Shown here piece by piece: positions 44,701-56,464 of a stretch of DNA of 64,000 nucleotides. Source of the stretch: Palaemon carinicauda (Eukaryota > Arthropoda > Malacostraca > Decapoda > Palaemonidae); NCBI RefSeq assembly GCF_036898095.1, contig NC_090751.1, forward strand, positions 85,541,628-85,605,627, read 5' to 3'. Every line of letters begins with the position of its first letter. The first letter of the stretch is position 1. The position numbers and the translations under genes are program-made. The notes below the pieces were generated by a model. It was not told the origin of the DNA. It did not search any database and worked only from the letters and a program-made list of their open reading frames with translations.

Positions 44701-45804
44701 GGAGTCTCTTGACACACCTACACGCCCTGCATAGTTTTTTTTGGGGAATACTTTATCGTAAGATCATGATCCTGAGCATCACTAGTTGTCTCGGCTCACT
44801 TGCACACTCGGTGGCTAACCACCCGGCGAAGCTGTGGGGACGAAGTGACACTTCCGAATCCCTAGAATTGCATGTTCAATGGAAGAAGGAGAAGGACAAG
44901 CCCCCCACTGCTCTTTCTCTTTGTAAGAAGCGATTGCCACTTGCATGATCACCTCACACATGCTCTCCAAAATGTTATGGTTAGCGGGCTGTGACCAGGT
45001 ATAATACGCAGACTTACTATCGGGTTAATGACCCTGATCCCAACTAACCCACAGTTAACTAAGTGGCCTTAGGAGCACTATAGTAAATCGACAACACCCC
45101 TTATTTTAGTTCTGGGTAAGGGGACCCAACAAGCAAATGAACCTCGGGTAAATTTTTTTCATACAATTTCAGTGAGTTAAATTACAAATTGATTGAGGAT
45201 TAGTGTGAGATTATGAAAGTAAAATAAAAAAGATTAGAAAAAATTATTTATTTTGTAAAGTAAAAATCGAAAAAACTAACCCTATACACATTAAGAAGTC
45301 ATTGATAAAAAGGAAAAAAATACCAAGGTTGAAACTAATAAATGATGAACCCCATTACATTTTGTAATAAAAGTGCACACCATTAAACACTGATGATAAC
45401 CAAATTTGTTATGTAGTACTGTAATATGTTTACAAGTCCCAATATGCTGTTACAATAAAAGAGCACTTGAGTCACAATATACACAGTCTGTGTAGTAGCC
45501 TATGTACTTTATAATCAGGTTCAAAACAGTTCAAACACACCATAAATCAATTCCACCAAATGGCTAATATTTCCACAGAACCAAATTCACTGGACTGGGC
45601 TGTGATCATTTAAAATTATCCATTTCTGTACAAACACTATCTCTCTTTCACAATTACTGAAAAAGGCAATCTGAGCAACGATCCACTTTTATTCAGAGGA
45701 CCTCCCAGACCATGTTCCAGCCCACTAATGGGGCCTTCAAGTAGAGGGTTTATCCTGCATAGCAGTAAGTATTGCATTGAAACTGGTAGTTACTGAACAC
45801 CGAC
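41779..45804. other. No gene confidently recognised
   Basis: AT-rich, with a repeat at 42605-42790. The longest frames (43801-44055, 84 codons; 43842-44210 minus, 122 codons; 44709-44948, 79 codons) have no domain I can name. The segment 43730-44960 has higher GC and short Cys-containing and Arg-rich frames, so it might be an old retroelement leader and ORF1, but I cannot show this. Confidence 0.35.
42605..42790. repeat. Dispersed repeat, copy 3
   Basis: Shares 'aacctaacctacaagccata', 'tccttacctacttacctaac' and 'actgccgtat' with 34880-35080. Same orientation. Confidence 0.6.
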
Positions 45805-45817
45805 TTTTCAATATTTA

Positions 45818-45978
45818 ACTTAGCCGGTGATTATAATAGCTGCAACTCTGTTGCTCGACAGAAAAACTCTACGGAAAAATTCGCCATCGATCGCTACACA
45901 GGTAGGGGGTGTACTCAACAGCGCCATCTGTCGTTCAGATACCCAGTACTCATTGTAAACAAAGAACTCAATTTTCTC
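45818..45978. repeat. DIRS-B left inverted terminal repeat
   Basis: Pairs with 52033-52193 (positions sum to 98011, no indels) with a few mismatches, for example 'acttagccgg' against 'acttacccgg'. Contains 'gtgtactcaacagcgccatc', also present with changes in the DIRS-C ITR. Confidence 0.9.
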
Positions 45979-47109
45979 TCTGTCGGGCTACCGGCAAGAC
46001 CTACTAATTCACTGTTGCTAACTGGATTTGTTTTCACAACTATTTGGTGAAGTACACTATTCTAGTTTTGAGCTTTCGCTATGCAGGTGTTTTATCTTCA
46101 TCTTAAAACTTGAACTCGTTTTGGATAGATTTAATTATGGTGACAAAGAGAGTATGGACTTTCTTTCACTTTTAAATGGCCGACCCTTCCCTTAGACGTA
46201 AGTGTGTTTAGGCTTTTAGTAATTATCTTATCACGTTATAGATTTTTCCCTATATATTTTATATCTCTCCGCCTTTATTAGGCCTCTTCGATTAACTTTC
46301 CATTTTTTATAAACATATAAAAATAAATTTTAATGCTTTGTTTATATAGACCTTTCCTGAGAGTAGGCGGTCCTAACTTGGAAACCGAAGTTAATCAACG
46401 TTGAGCCCTTTATATCGTAATTAGCTTTTAAAGAGCTAAGGATTTAAAACTTTTTAAATGTAATATTTTATGAAAGAATTTCTTTGATAGTCTTCGTACT
46501 GTTTTCAAAGATGAACTAACGTTTAGTTTTTTATGCTACGCAGTTGTTGACGTTCAGGACGTTCAACATGCGCTCTATCGTTACGATAGAGAGAGAGTGT
46601 ATCACGGTTTCACTTTGCAGTAAGAGTAAATCGATTCTGACGTTTTGTTCATTCTTTCTTAGCTTAAATGTTTTAAATTCTAATTTAAAGGAACTTTTTA
46701 TTTGAAAAACCTTTCAGTTTTTTCCTTTAGTCAAATAACATGTTTTTTTGACGATATATTATTGGGCTCTTCTCTTAGGTGTGAAATCAATAGAGAAAGA
46801 GAGAGAGAGATAGAGACGGAGGGAGAGAGAGGAGAGAAAACTTTCCGTTCAAGCGGGTAACGTTGTTCTCGTGTTACTCACGTCCCTAGTCGCTGTACGG
46901 GGAGGAAGGATAAAACGTTTTTAGGTTTTTATTCTCGTCCCCAGGCTATGTGCGGTGAGAGATTGAAAACGTAGTTATATGAACTAGTGTTTAGTCTCTT
47001 TCCCAGCCACTGATTTTTCTTTTTATCTTAAAATATGTTTTCTGTTTTTGCTGGTATTATGAGCTTGCATTATACGACTAATTTCGCAATTACTACCTTT
47101 TAATGAAGG

Positions 47110-47600
47110 GTAGAATTGCGTGTTTCAGGTAGAAATAAGTGCAAAACAGAAAATCGAAGTGATAAAGTGATATGCGCAAAGTGTTACAGTGTTGCGTCCG
47201 AGGCGCAAAGTGTTACAGTGTTGCGTCCGAGGGTTCGTCTGTTCGTGCCTGTCGTTCACCTAGTCCGGGACCTCTTACATGCTCCCAAGCCCAGGGGAGA
47301 AGTAATGTCAAACGACTTATGGGTTCGAGAGGCCTTGACCAACGAACAGACGTTTCCCTCTATGGTATCGGGTGTATCTTACCAAGATCTCCCCTACCAT
47401 AAGACGAGTGAGACGTTGTTTCTCCTCGTCATCCGAAGGCTTTTCGCATAAGAAACCTGTCACAAGGTTTCGAAGCCCTTAAGCGAAAGTCAGTCCTTTC
47501 AGGACAGGTCCAGCATCCTGGTTACAGCCATTAGGACAGCTCTGACCCTATGCAGTCATCGGATAACTGCTCGCCGCCTAACAAAAGCGTAACACAGACT
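47110..47600 (+). pseudogene. DIRS-B ORF1 remnant, N-terminal part
   Basis: The frame at 47116-47451 aligns with DIRS-C ORF1 around residues 165-235: both have 'VLLVRDLLxAPKPRGE' in one frame, and 'SVxAC/SRxPSPGPL' in the other. It carries frameshifts and two near-identical copies of 'gcaaagtgttacagtgttgc' (47177 and 47206). The Cys-rich N-terminus lies upstream and is not intact. Confidence 0.65.
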
Positions 47601-49380
47601 CCGAGAGTCTTTTTTTGTAGGCAAAGTGTTGCGGTCACAGACGTTACCCTCGTCTATTACCACAACCATTTCCGTTGATCCTTAAGGGGTTGTATGGCAA
47701 AACATGCAGTATATGCTTGCCTCCCTTATGGAAGACTATTCTGCCGAATAGTCCGTTGAGTCTAGCCGTTTATCTCATCGATATCCTGGCTTTCAACCAA
47801 CCTAACGTTCCTTTGTGCTTACTGTTGACGTTGGCGTAGCTTAGTCACGTCAGTCAGGTTGTTTAGAACCACACTCGATGCGGTCTCGTGTGGTTTTTCA
47901 GCCGCATTTGGACGTTAGGCCACTGGCTGATGCTCCTGTTGACGTTCAAGACGTTCACTAACAATCGGAGTTGACTTGTTTTGACGCTGTGCGTCAACCT
48001 CCGCATTCTAGAGTTGTTTTGACTGCTCAGTCTAGGCAGTCAAAGCAGTCTCGAGTGGACGCTGTGCGTCCTCTCGCACCTGTTGTGGTTGACAGTTCAG
48101 TTGTTGACAGTTCACAGACTGTCAAGCAGTTACATGACGTTGCGTTCTGGTCCGCTACTAATGCACCAGTGAGAGACTCAGCTTTTATCGGACAAGGTTC
48201 CTGTAGATGAGGAAGTTGCTGTTCTCCCTCCTACTGATATTCCCTTGAGGACTCTGTCAGATGGAGAGGAGCCTAAAGCTGCTTAGCCTCCTATGGACTT
48301 TAATTAAATCATGATGATTTTTTTTAAGGATCCTCGTCCGGATCTTTTTGAAACTGCTGCTCCTCGTTCGCCTAAACGTCAGAGCTTACACTAGGCCTAG
48401 CTACTTCGAAGCTGTTGTTTTAAGCTAGTGCTCTCTCGCTCTCCTAGAGAGCGTTACGTTGGCTAGGCGACTGGTTTTTCACCAGGAGGAGTTTGGGGGA
48501 TACAGCCTTTGCTTTCCCTTCTTTTAAACTGGTTTATAGAGCTTGAGTCTGATATGACACGAGAGAAGTTCTCGGCTTGGGAGTTCATGCCTCTGCCCAG
48601 ATAGACTTCTCAATTCTCGTAGACTCTCCCTGGCGCCTAGCCAGGAGACGCTCCAAGTTGTTTACAGGTCAACTTCACAGCTGTTGTCGAGCCTTTGAAG
48701 TTTTGCTGTACTATTATGTCACGCATAACAAGGCTTTCAGGGATGGTAAACGGTTCCGCCTCAGTCGCTAACCCCGTCTGTTGCCACACCTGCTCCCGTA
48801 GACCCTAAATGGGCTTTGCTGCAAGACATGCAGTCCAAGCTTGCGTCCTTGATAGAGGACTTAAATGCGGAGAAGAACCTTCTGGCCAACAACCTTCCAA
48901 GCGGTCGGTTGTGCGCCCTGTTGACGCTGAGGTAACCTACTCGCGTCTGCCAGTTGAGGTGGTTCCTCCACCGATGCGACCCAGTGTGGGTTGCCAGCCG
49001 CACGTTGACGTTAAGCGACGCTCGGAGGTGGTTGTTGACGTTCAGGACGTTCAACAACCAGCAGAGGTGACTTGTTTTGACGCAGTGCGTCAACCTCAGC
49101 AACCCGGTAGGGTGTTGACTGCACAACCCAGACGGTCTAGACAGTCTCGGGTTGACGCTGTGCTTCCTCGCGCACCCATGGTTGTTGACAGTTCACAGAC
49201 TGTGCAGCAGTTCCATGATATTGCGTCCGGCTCCGTCACGCATCCACCAGTGCGACCGGATTCAGCGAGCCAGACGTTGCCCACTCCGTTGCCGTTTCCT
49301 CATCAGTTTCGGATGAGGAACCCTCTGATGAGGACGTTGCTGAACAACAAGACGATCAGCCCCCAGCCCTGCTATCCATC
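47600..49380 (+). pseudogene. DIRS-B ORF1 remnant, duplicated middle part
   Basis: Two diverged copies of one ORF1 segment: ~47635-48230 and ~48770-49270. Both begin with a 'VDPKxxLLQxMQ' like stretch and contain 'gtgacttgttttgacgc(t/a)gt', 'gcgtcaacctc' and 'tgttgacagttcacagactg'. Between them, 48577-48771 matches the more C-terminal ORF1 segment of DIRS-C ('LGVPASAQADFSSLVDSPRR'). The order middle, C-terminal, middle shows a tandem duplication of part of the element. Multiple stops. Confidence 0.7.
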
Positions 49381-50325
49381 CAGAAGATGCTGAAGAAGGA
49401 ATGCTGCTCAGTCAGGCTGTGGATGAGTCTGGTAGGGACGCTGTCATCCGTGAATCAATTTGTGTCAATAGGAAGACTACACCTCCGTCCTCTTCAATAC
49501 CATCTAGCTTTTCACTGGAAAAAGGACAAGACGCTAGAAGCGGTCTCGATCCCGGTTTCCGAAAAGATAAAGTCTTGTCTGACTTGGTGAAAGGACAATA
49601 TCAACCTAAGAGAGGGTCTTCCCCTGGCTGTTCAGACTCCCAACCACGTTCTCTTCTCGGACGCATCGGACGTAGGCTGGGGTGCGACATTAGACGGTCG
49701 GGAATGCTCGGGAATATGGAACTCAAGTCAAAGGACAATGCATTTCAACTGCAAGGAGCTACTGGCAGTACGTCTGGCCTGGAAAAGCTTCAGGTCTCTC
49801 CTTCAAGGCAAAGTGGTGGAGGTGAACTCGGACAACACCACGGCTTTGGCGTACATCTCCAAGCAAGGAGGGACCTACTCTCTGACGTTGTACGAGATCG
49901 CAAGGGACCTCCTCACCTGGTCAAAAGGTGTAAACATATCACTAGTAACGAGGTTCATCCAAGGCAACTTGAATGTCATGGCAGATTGTCTCAGTCGGAA
50001 GGGACAAATAATTCCAACAGAATGGACCCTCCACAAGGATATATGCAAGAGACTTTGGGCCACCTGGGGCCAACCAACCATAGATCTCTTCGCAACCTCG
50101 ATGACCAAGAGGCTCCCAATATTTTGCTCACCAATCCCGGATCCAGCAGCAGTTCATATAGATGCCTTTCTCCTAGATTGGTCACATCTAGATCTATATG
50201 CATTCCCTCCGTTCAAGATTGTCAACAAGGTACTGCAGAAGTTCGCCTCTCACGAAGGGACAAGGTTGATGCTAGTTGCTCCCCTCTGGCCCGCGAGAGA
50301 ATGGTTCACCGAGGTACTTCGATGA
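49367..50325 (+). pseudogene. DIRS-B RT end, RNase H and methyltransferase-like remnant
   Basis: Starts at a deletion junction near 49385, where ORF1-type acidic sequence ('AEQQDDQPPALLSIQ') runs in frame into the RT thumb ('MLKKECCSVRLWMSL'), so the RT palm with YLDD is absent. RNase H follows with 'FSDASDVGWG', 'NCKELLAV' and 'VNSDNTTALAY', and then 'IDLFATSMTKRLP' and 'YAFPPFKI' of the methyltransferase-like domain. A TGA replaces a Trp codon at 49588-49590 and another TGA ends the frame at 50323-50325 where DIRS-C has Trp. Not functional. Confidence 0.85.
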
Positions 50326-50329
50326 CTAG

Positions 50330-51492
50330 TAGACGTTCCCAGAACACTTCCCCTAAGGGTGGACCTTCTACGTCAGCCACACGTAAAGAAGGTACACCAA
50401 GGCCTCCACGCTCTTCGTCTGACTGCCTTCAGACTATCGAAAGACTCTCGAGAGCTAGAGGCTTTTCGAAGGAGGCAGCCAGAGCGATTGCTAGAGCAAG
50501 GAGAACATCCACCCTTAGAGTCTACCAATCGAAGTGGGAAATCTTCCGAAACTGGTGCAAGTCAGTATCCGTATCCTCGACCAGTACCTCTGTAACTCAA
50601 ATAGCTGACTTCCTCTTATATCTGAGGAAAGAACGATCTCTTTCAGCTCCCACTTTCAAGGGTTACAGAAGCATGTTGGCATCAGTCTTCCGTCACAGAG
50701 GCTTAGATCTTTCCAACAATAAAGATCTACAGGACCTCCTTAAGTCTTTTGAGACCACGAAGGAGCGTCGTTTGGTTACACCTGGTTGGAATTTAGACGT
50801 GGTACTAAGATTCCTTATGTCAGACAGGTTCGAGCCGCTACAATCAGCCTCCCTGAAAGATCTCACCTTAAAGACTCTTTTCCTGGTATGCTTAGCCACA
50901 GCTAAAAGAGTCAGTGAGATTCATGCCTTCAGCAAGAACATCGGATTCTCATCTGAAACGGCTACATGTTCTCTACAACTTGGTTTTCTAGCCAAAAACG
51001 AGCTGCCTTCTCGACCTTGGCCAAAATCGTTCGATATTCCAAGCTTATCGTATGGTTGGAAATGAACTAGAAAGAGTCTTATGCCCTGTAAGAGCTCTTA
51101 AGTTCTATTTAAAACGAACGAAACCTTTACGAGGCCCGTCTGAAGCTTTATGGTGTTCAGTTAAGAAACCATCTTTGCCTATGTCAAAGAATGCTTTATC
51201 CTATTTTATCAGACTGTTAATACGAGAATCTCATTCCCATCTGAATGAGGAAGACCAAGCTTTGCTGAAGGTAAGGACACACGAAGTTAGAGCTGTCGCA
51301 ACTTCCGTGGCCTTTAAACAAAATAGAGCTCTGCGAAGTATAATCGACGCAACCTATTGGAAAAGCAAGTCAGTGTTCGCGTCTTTTTATCTTAAGGATG
51401 TCCAGTCTCTTTACGAGAACTGCTACACTCTGGGACCATTCGTAGCAGCGAGTGCAGTAGTGGGTGAGGGCTCAACCACTACAATTCCCTAA
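50330..51492 (+). pseudogene. DIRS-B tyrosine recombinase, frameshifted
   Basis: The recombinase part of the frame opening at 49401 runs from ~50330 to 51065 and continues in another frame at 51052-51492. Against DIRS-C the break is a 2 bp loss near 51050 ('agcttatcgtatggt' against 'agcctttccaacatggt'). Before the break: 'STLRVYQSKWEIFRNWC' and the first catalytic Arg in 'TAKRVSEIHAF'. After it: 'HEVRAVATS' with His and Arg, 'YWKSKSVFASFY' with Trp and the Tyr nucleophile. All catalytic residues remain, so the frameshift looks recent relative to the ORF1 damage. Confidence 0.88.
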
Positions 51493-51893
51493 TTCCATAA
51501 CCTTTTTAATCTTTCTCTTGAAATGTTTTTATTGTTGTTTTTGGGTTGTCCGGAAGGCTAAGAAGCCTTTCGCATCCTAGTTGATTTGGCGGGTGGTCAA
51601 AGTCATTTCTTGAGAAGCGCCTAGATTAGAGGTTTTGATGAGGTCCTGTTGTATGGGTTGCAACCCTTGATACTTCAGCTCCTAGGGGTCGCTCAGCATC
51701 CTAAGAGGATCGCGAGGCTCCGTAAGGAAGACGTACTTAAAAAGGCAGAGTAATTGTTCAAGTCGACTTCCTTACCAGGTACCTATTTATTTCGTTTAGT
51801 TATTTTGATAACTTCTAAAATGAAATAAAAATTCTTAGCTCATATGATGTAAACATATTTTGCTGGTCTCTACCCACCCCCCTGGGCGTGAAT

Positions 51894-51985
51894 CAGCTAT
51901 TATAATCACCGGCTAAGTTAAATATTGAAAAATGTTATTTTGATAATAAAATAAATTTTTGAATATACTTACCCGGTGATTATAA
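51894..51985. repeat. DIRS-B internal complementary region
   Basis: Reverse complement of the right terminus joined to the left terminus: 'tattataatcaccggctaag', 'aatattgaaaaatgttattt', 'acttacccggtgattataa'. It keeps the left-specific 'ggct' and the right-specific 'accc' variants separately. An AATAAA at ~51824 upstream is a possible polyadenylation signal. Confidence 0.9.
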
Positions 51986-52032
51986 ATTAAAGGACCCTCC
52001 CTTCCTCCCCAATAGAGACACAGTGGACCGAG

Positions 52033-52193
52033 GAGAAAATTGAGTTCTCTGTTTACAATGAGTACTGGGTATCTGAACGACAGATGGCGCTGTTGAGTAC
52101 ACCCCCTACCTGTGTAGCGATCGCGGGCGAATTTTTCCGTAGAGTTTTTCTGTCGAGCAACAGAGTTGCAGCTATTATAATCACCGGGTAAGT
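52033..52193. repeat. DIRS-B right inverted terminal repeat
   Basis: Partner of 45818-45978. A ~36 bp right-end extension reaches 52229. Confidence 0.9.
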
Positions 52194-52229
52194 ATATTCA
52201 AAAATTTATTTTATTATCAAAATAACATT

Positions 52230-53169
52230 TTTCATAAAATGTTCTCCTGAGTCTATACACTACTTAAATGAGGATTATACATTCAGGAGGTCCTTACTAA
52301 ACTCTCCTTTATTCTGTCATTTACTGGGCTTGCAAATCAGTTCTGCTGCACAAACCTGAAACATAAACACTAGACAATTTGATGGCTGATAGAGTGTGAC
52401 ATTTATGAATAATTGCAAGAAATTTTATAAGTTAATAGAGTAAATCGACACACTTCCAACCATTATTACGTTCCTTCCCCCCCTCCCCAACTAACTCATC
52501 AGGCCATCTAGAAATTGTTTCATATCTGGAAGCAATGCCCTATGCAATACACTAAATAAGCTAACATACTTTATTTCAACTAGAAAATATTTACATTTAA
52601 CTATCATTTCACTACAGTATGCAGTATTGTATTACAAAAGATAAAGTGGGTTGCAAGGTGATAAATTAGACAGAAAATAGTATATACATAGAAAACTGAT
52701 TATTAATTTGTCATGTTTGCCCTTCTTAAATGTACAGGTAATGAGCACAGTCAGAGACAGGAAATAAACAAAATATATAATAACCTTCTCCATATTCAAT
52801 GGGGAATAAAATTAACTCCCTCACTTAATAATACATGTACAGTACATCTTATGGACAATTTTACATAATATTTCCCTACAAAGCCTCTCTTGATTCCTCA
52901 TAATCATTTATCTATCCCAACATGGGAATTAAAGCAAAGGCAAATATTACTATACTCTACTTTGGTAGCTTATCAATTGCGATATTTAAATTTCATCTTC
53001 TGATTCTCTAGATTTTGTCTCGAGAGACACGATAGAATTCAGAAATTTTATAGCGATTAGTGCTAAGCTCTTTCAGTACTGGAGATAAGCTGAGATGGCA
53101 ACTCTCCAGATACAGACATAGTACTTTCAATCTGTCGATAACATCGCGAAGAAGCTAGTACCCTGTACT
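52230..53169. other. No gene recognised
   Basis: AT-rich sequence between DIRS-B and the decayed DIRS-D. I cannot find the left end of DIRS-D here. Confidence 0.4.
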
Positions 53170-54517
53170 TGAGGGTTATCGGTGGGAGGATGCCTGAAGA
53201 GCTAGCAGGTGGCAGAGATGGAGTTTTCATGGGGCCAAACCTTGGTTGGTCTCCGTCCTCCAAGCAGGATACCTTGTCCCATTCAAGTTCTCTCCTCGAA
53301 CCCGTAATCCAGCGATGTCGAGCTCCTATGCAATGGGATCAGCAAAGGAGCATGAGGTCCAGACCATGCTAGAAAAAACAACGGTATCCAAGAGGCCCTA
53401 AAACGGGTCTCGAGGCTTTTAAAGTCAAGTCTTTCTTGCCGAAAAGGCATCGGGAGGCTGGAGACCATTCATAGACCTCTCACCTCAAAAATGCATACTT
53501 CCAGATCCAGTCTGCCAGTCATCAAGGAAGTATCTAAGGTTAGTCTTCAACAACAGGATATACCAGTTAGAATTGCTGTACTTCGGCATTTCCACGGCAC
53601 CTCAGGTCTTCACACGGGATTTTTCCCAGGTGTCAACCTGGGCTCACAAGAACAGCATTCGTCTACTTCGATATCTAGACTGGCTGATTCTAGTGGACTT
53701 GATGTAGATCCTTCTCCTACATTAAGACAAACTTCTCGAGTTTTGCCTTGATCTAAGGATTGTTGTAAATCGAGAATTTCTCTCTGCTCATTACACAGAA
53801 CCTGGTATATCTTGGAATGAGTGTTGACACAAAGCTAGGAAAAGTCTTAACGTCCTTAGACAGAATACAGAGATTGCAACAGGCAACCAGTCCATTTCTA
53901 ATACAAAACAAGCTACCAGCATGTCAGTGGAAAAAGCTACTGGGTCACATGTCTTTGTCAGAGAGGCTGGTGCTAACAGCCATCTTCATATCCATTCTCT
54001 CCAGTGGCGATTGAACACCTTTTGGTCCCAGCACAAAGACCCTCTGAACCTCCGGTTTCCGATAGGGTTAGAGCAAAAGGGAGACTTGATTTGGTGGGTG
54101 TCAGACATCAACCTCCTCGGGGAGGAAACCTCTCTCCTCCCCGAGATGTAATGCTTTTTATCATAGATGCATCAAAAGAAGGGTTGGGTGGCTCACATGT
54201 TGCACCACACGGCCTCCGGACTTTGGTCCGAGTCTTAGTGACAATGCCGTATAAACCTCTTGGAAATGAAGGCAGCGTTTTTAGCCCTCAGCTCCTTTCA
54301 GGGCACTTTGGTGCGGATGAGTGACAACATCTCGCGAATGGCTTACGTCAACAAACAAGGAGGTACTTTTTCACAGCCCCTCTGCCATCTAGCTTTGGAA
54401 ATGTTGAGATGTATGGAGGATAACTCCGTAGCCATATCAGCCCGATTCATTCCAGGTAAGAGGAATATTCTGGTAGATAATCGGATTGTTGTCTTCGAGT
54501 GGTCTTTGAATCATGAG
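53170..54517 (+). pseudogene. DIRS-D remnant, RT and RNase H (left part, split by DIRS-C)
   Basis: Frames 53169-54517 give RT fragments in order: 'YLVPFKFSPRTRNPAMSSS' (~53270), 'KASGGWRPFIDLS' (~53450), 'NAYFQIQSAS' (~53490), 'GISTAPQVFTRDFSQVS' (~53590) and 'IRLLRYLDWLIL' (~53660, YLDD reduced to YLD-W). Then come RNase H pieces 'IDASKEGLGG' (~54165), 'EMKAAFLALSSFQGT' (~54265) and 'FIPGKRNILVDN' (~54450). Many stops and shifts; no ORF1. It belongs to a DIRS lineage different from A and related to B/C. It is broken at 54517 by the insertion of DIRS-C and resumes at 63235. Confidence 0.85.
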
Positions 54518-54530
54518 TTTTCAATATTAA

Positions 54531-54690
54531 ACTTACCCGATAATCATGTAGCTGTCAACTCCGTTGCCCGACAGAATTCTACGGGAGGGATACGCCAGCT
54601 ATCACTATACTAGAAGGGGGTGTACTCACCAGCGCCACCTGTGGCCAGGTACTACAGTACTTCTTGTTGACACCTCCTCAATTTTTCCTC
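54531..54690. repeat. DIRS-C left inverted terminal repeat
   Basis: Pairs with 63039-63198 (positions sum to 117729, no indels), 160 bp. The frame at 54564-54818 and its counterpart at 62953-63165 come from this repeat and are not genes. Confidence 0.92.
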
Positions 54691-55439
54691 TGTCGTGCTT
54701 CCGGCAAGACGTTCTGGGATACGCTTATAATCTTGGAGTATTGTTCACGGCTTTTGGTGAAGTATTTCTCTCAGATTTCGGCTGTCGCTATACAGTGAAC
54801 CCTCGTTTATCGCGGTAGATAGGTTCCAGACGCGGCCGCGATAGGTGAAAATCCGCGAAGTAGTAACACCATATTTACCTATTTATTTAACATGTATATT
54901 CAGACTTTTAAAACCTTCCCTTGTACGTACTACTGTTAACAAACTACCCTTTAATGTACAGAACACTTAATGCATGTAATACAGTACCCTAAACTAAAAC
55001 AGGCACAAATATTAAAGGCAACTTTATATCATGCGTATCCTAAACACGCCAAAAAGCACGATAAAAAATGGCAACCAATGTTTTGTTTACGTTTATCTCT
55101 GATCCTAATGAAGAAACAAACGCATTTACACATCTGTTTATAGGTTAGTTTTTGCATCAATTATATTGATTATTCAGTACAGTATGTTGATTTGGTTATT
55201 ACTAATATTTTACTTAATTTTTCTTAGGACTTCCAAATGAAATTTTTTTCTTTATGACGCCGCCTGAAATGACGGCGTCATAAAGTACGCTCAGTAAACA
55301 AACTAAGGAATTTAACCCGCATGATGAAAGTGATAAATAATGATATTACAGTAAAAGCTTTTATAAAATATGTTATTACAAATATTATTTACCGTATCTA
55401 TATAAAATCATACATACGTAGCAAAGCAGGAAAACAATC

Positions 55440-55442
<3 letters not shown>

Positions 55443-55515
<73 letters not shown>
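55443..55515. repeat. (GA)n microsatellite inside the pogo-like element
   Basis: About 36 perfect GA units. The 69-codon frame over it is an artefact. Confidence 0.95.
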
Positions 55516-55714
55516 GTTTTACATACGTAAATGTAAATTTTAAACAAAACAAAAATAGCCCCATTTCATATAAAATAGATTACAAATATTTTACTTTATC
55601 ATATTACAGTAGTCTGTATAATACTGTAAAGTTCAGTACAGTATGTTGTTGTTAAAGTCGTGGCGATGAAATTCTCACGAAACAAAAACACGCCATTTGA
55701 TTACAACAGCTGAT

Positions 55715-55717
<3 letters not shown>

Positions 55718-55800
<83 letters not shown>

Positions 55801-55807
55801 TTCTCTC
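55718..55807. repeat. (CT)n microsatellite inside the pogo-like element
   Basis: About 88 bp CT with one 'ccc' and one 'ttt' interruption. Confidence 0.95.
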
Positions 55808-56286
55808 TTCGTGTTATACAATACTTACATTTAGATGAAGAAACTAAAATTAGTTTTCCTAGTGTCAATTAAATACGAAATGAAATAATTAGGCCGAGTC
55901 TACATCCATTTCAATCATAGCCAAAAATAGGGCATCCGATTTCATCAGCAAACCACTATTTTTTGGGAAATATCATTTTATTCTAGAAAATTGCCACTCT
56001 TTAAATAGTTAATTGCACATTAAGAAAGTGTGTACTTTTGTTTTCAAATTTCGGGTGTGTTTTAAAAATCGAGTATTGTTGACTTTTTTTTTTTTTACTT
56101 TTGGCTGTGATTAGATCAGCTGTCATCTAGCTGCCGCTCTTGAGTGTGTACGAATACACTAACAAAGTATCATTTATACCATTTCTTAACTTATTCAAAC
56201 TGTCTACAGTATACAGTTGATATTACATAAGCACCAATGTGTTATAATCTATCAAATTTTTTTGTTTATTACATTTAAACCCCCCT

Positions 56287-56346
56287 CTATCTCTCTCTCT
56301 CTCTCTCTCTCTCTACCTATCTCTCTCTCTCTCTCTCTCTCTCTAC

Positions 56347-56422
<76 letters not shown>

Positions 56423-56464
56423 CTCTCTCTCTCTCTACCTCTCTCTCTCTCTCTCTCTCTCTCT
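56287..56464. repeat. (CT)n microsatellite with 'acctat' breaks inside the pogo-like element
   Basis: CT tracts separated by 'acctat' or 'acct'. The 101-codon Ser-Leu frame is an artefact. Confidence 0.95.

Larger units (their letters stand above)
45805..52229 (+). mobile_element. DIRS-B: internally deleted DIRS element (6.4 kb)
   Basis: Same family as DIRS-C. ITRs pair at 45818-45978 and 52033-52193. An ICR lies at 51894-51985. Ends are placed at 'ttttcaatattt' (left) and 'aaaataacat' (right) by comparison with the ICR junction. Inside, ORF1 is broken and partly duplicated, most of the RT is deleted, and the RNase H and recombinase carry stops and a frameshift. The ends are better preserved than the genes. 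Confidence 0.9.

Noticed and set aside
49401..50325. First ~310 codons of the 49401 frame as a protein
   Set aside because: It runs out of frame over the RNase H remnant. Only the recombinase part after ~50330 has a recognisable domain.
54564..54818. 84-codon frame similar to 62953-63165
   Set aside because: It is the DIRS-C ITR read in one frame on each side.
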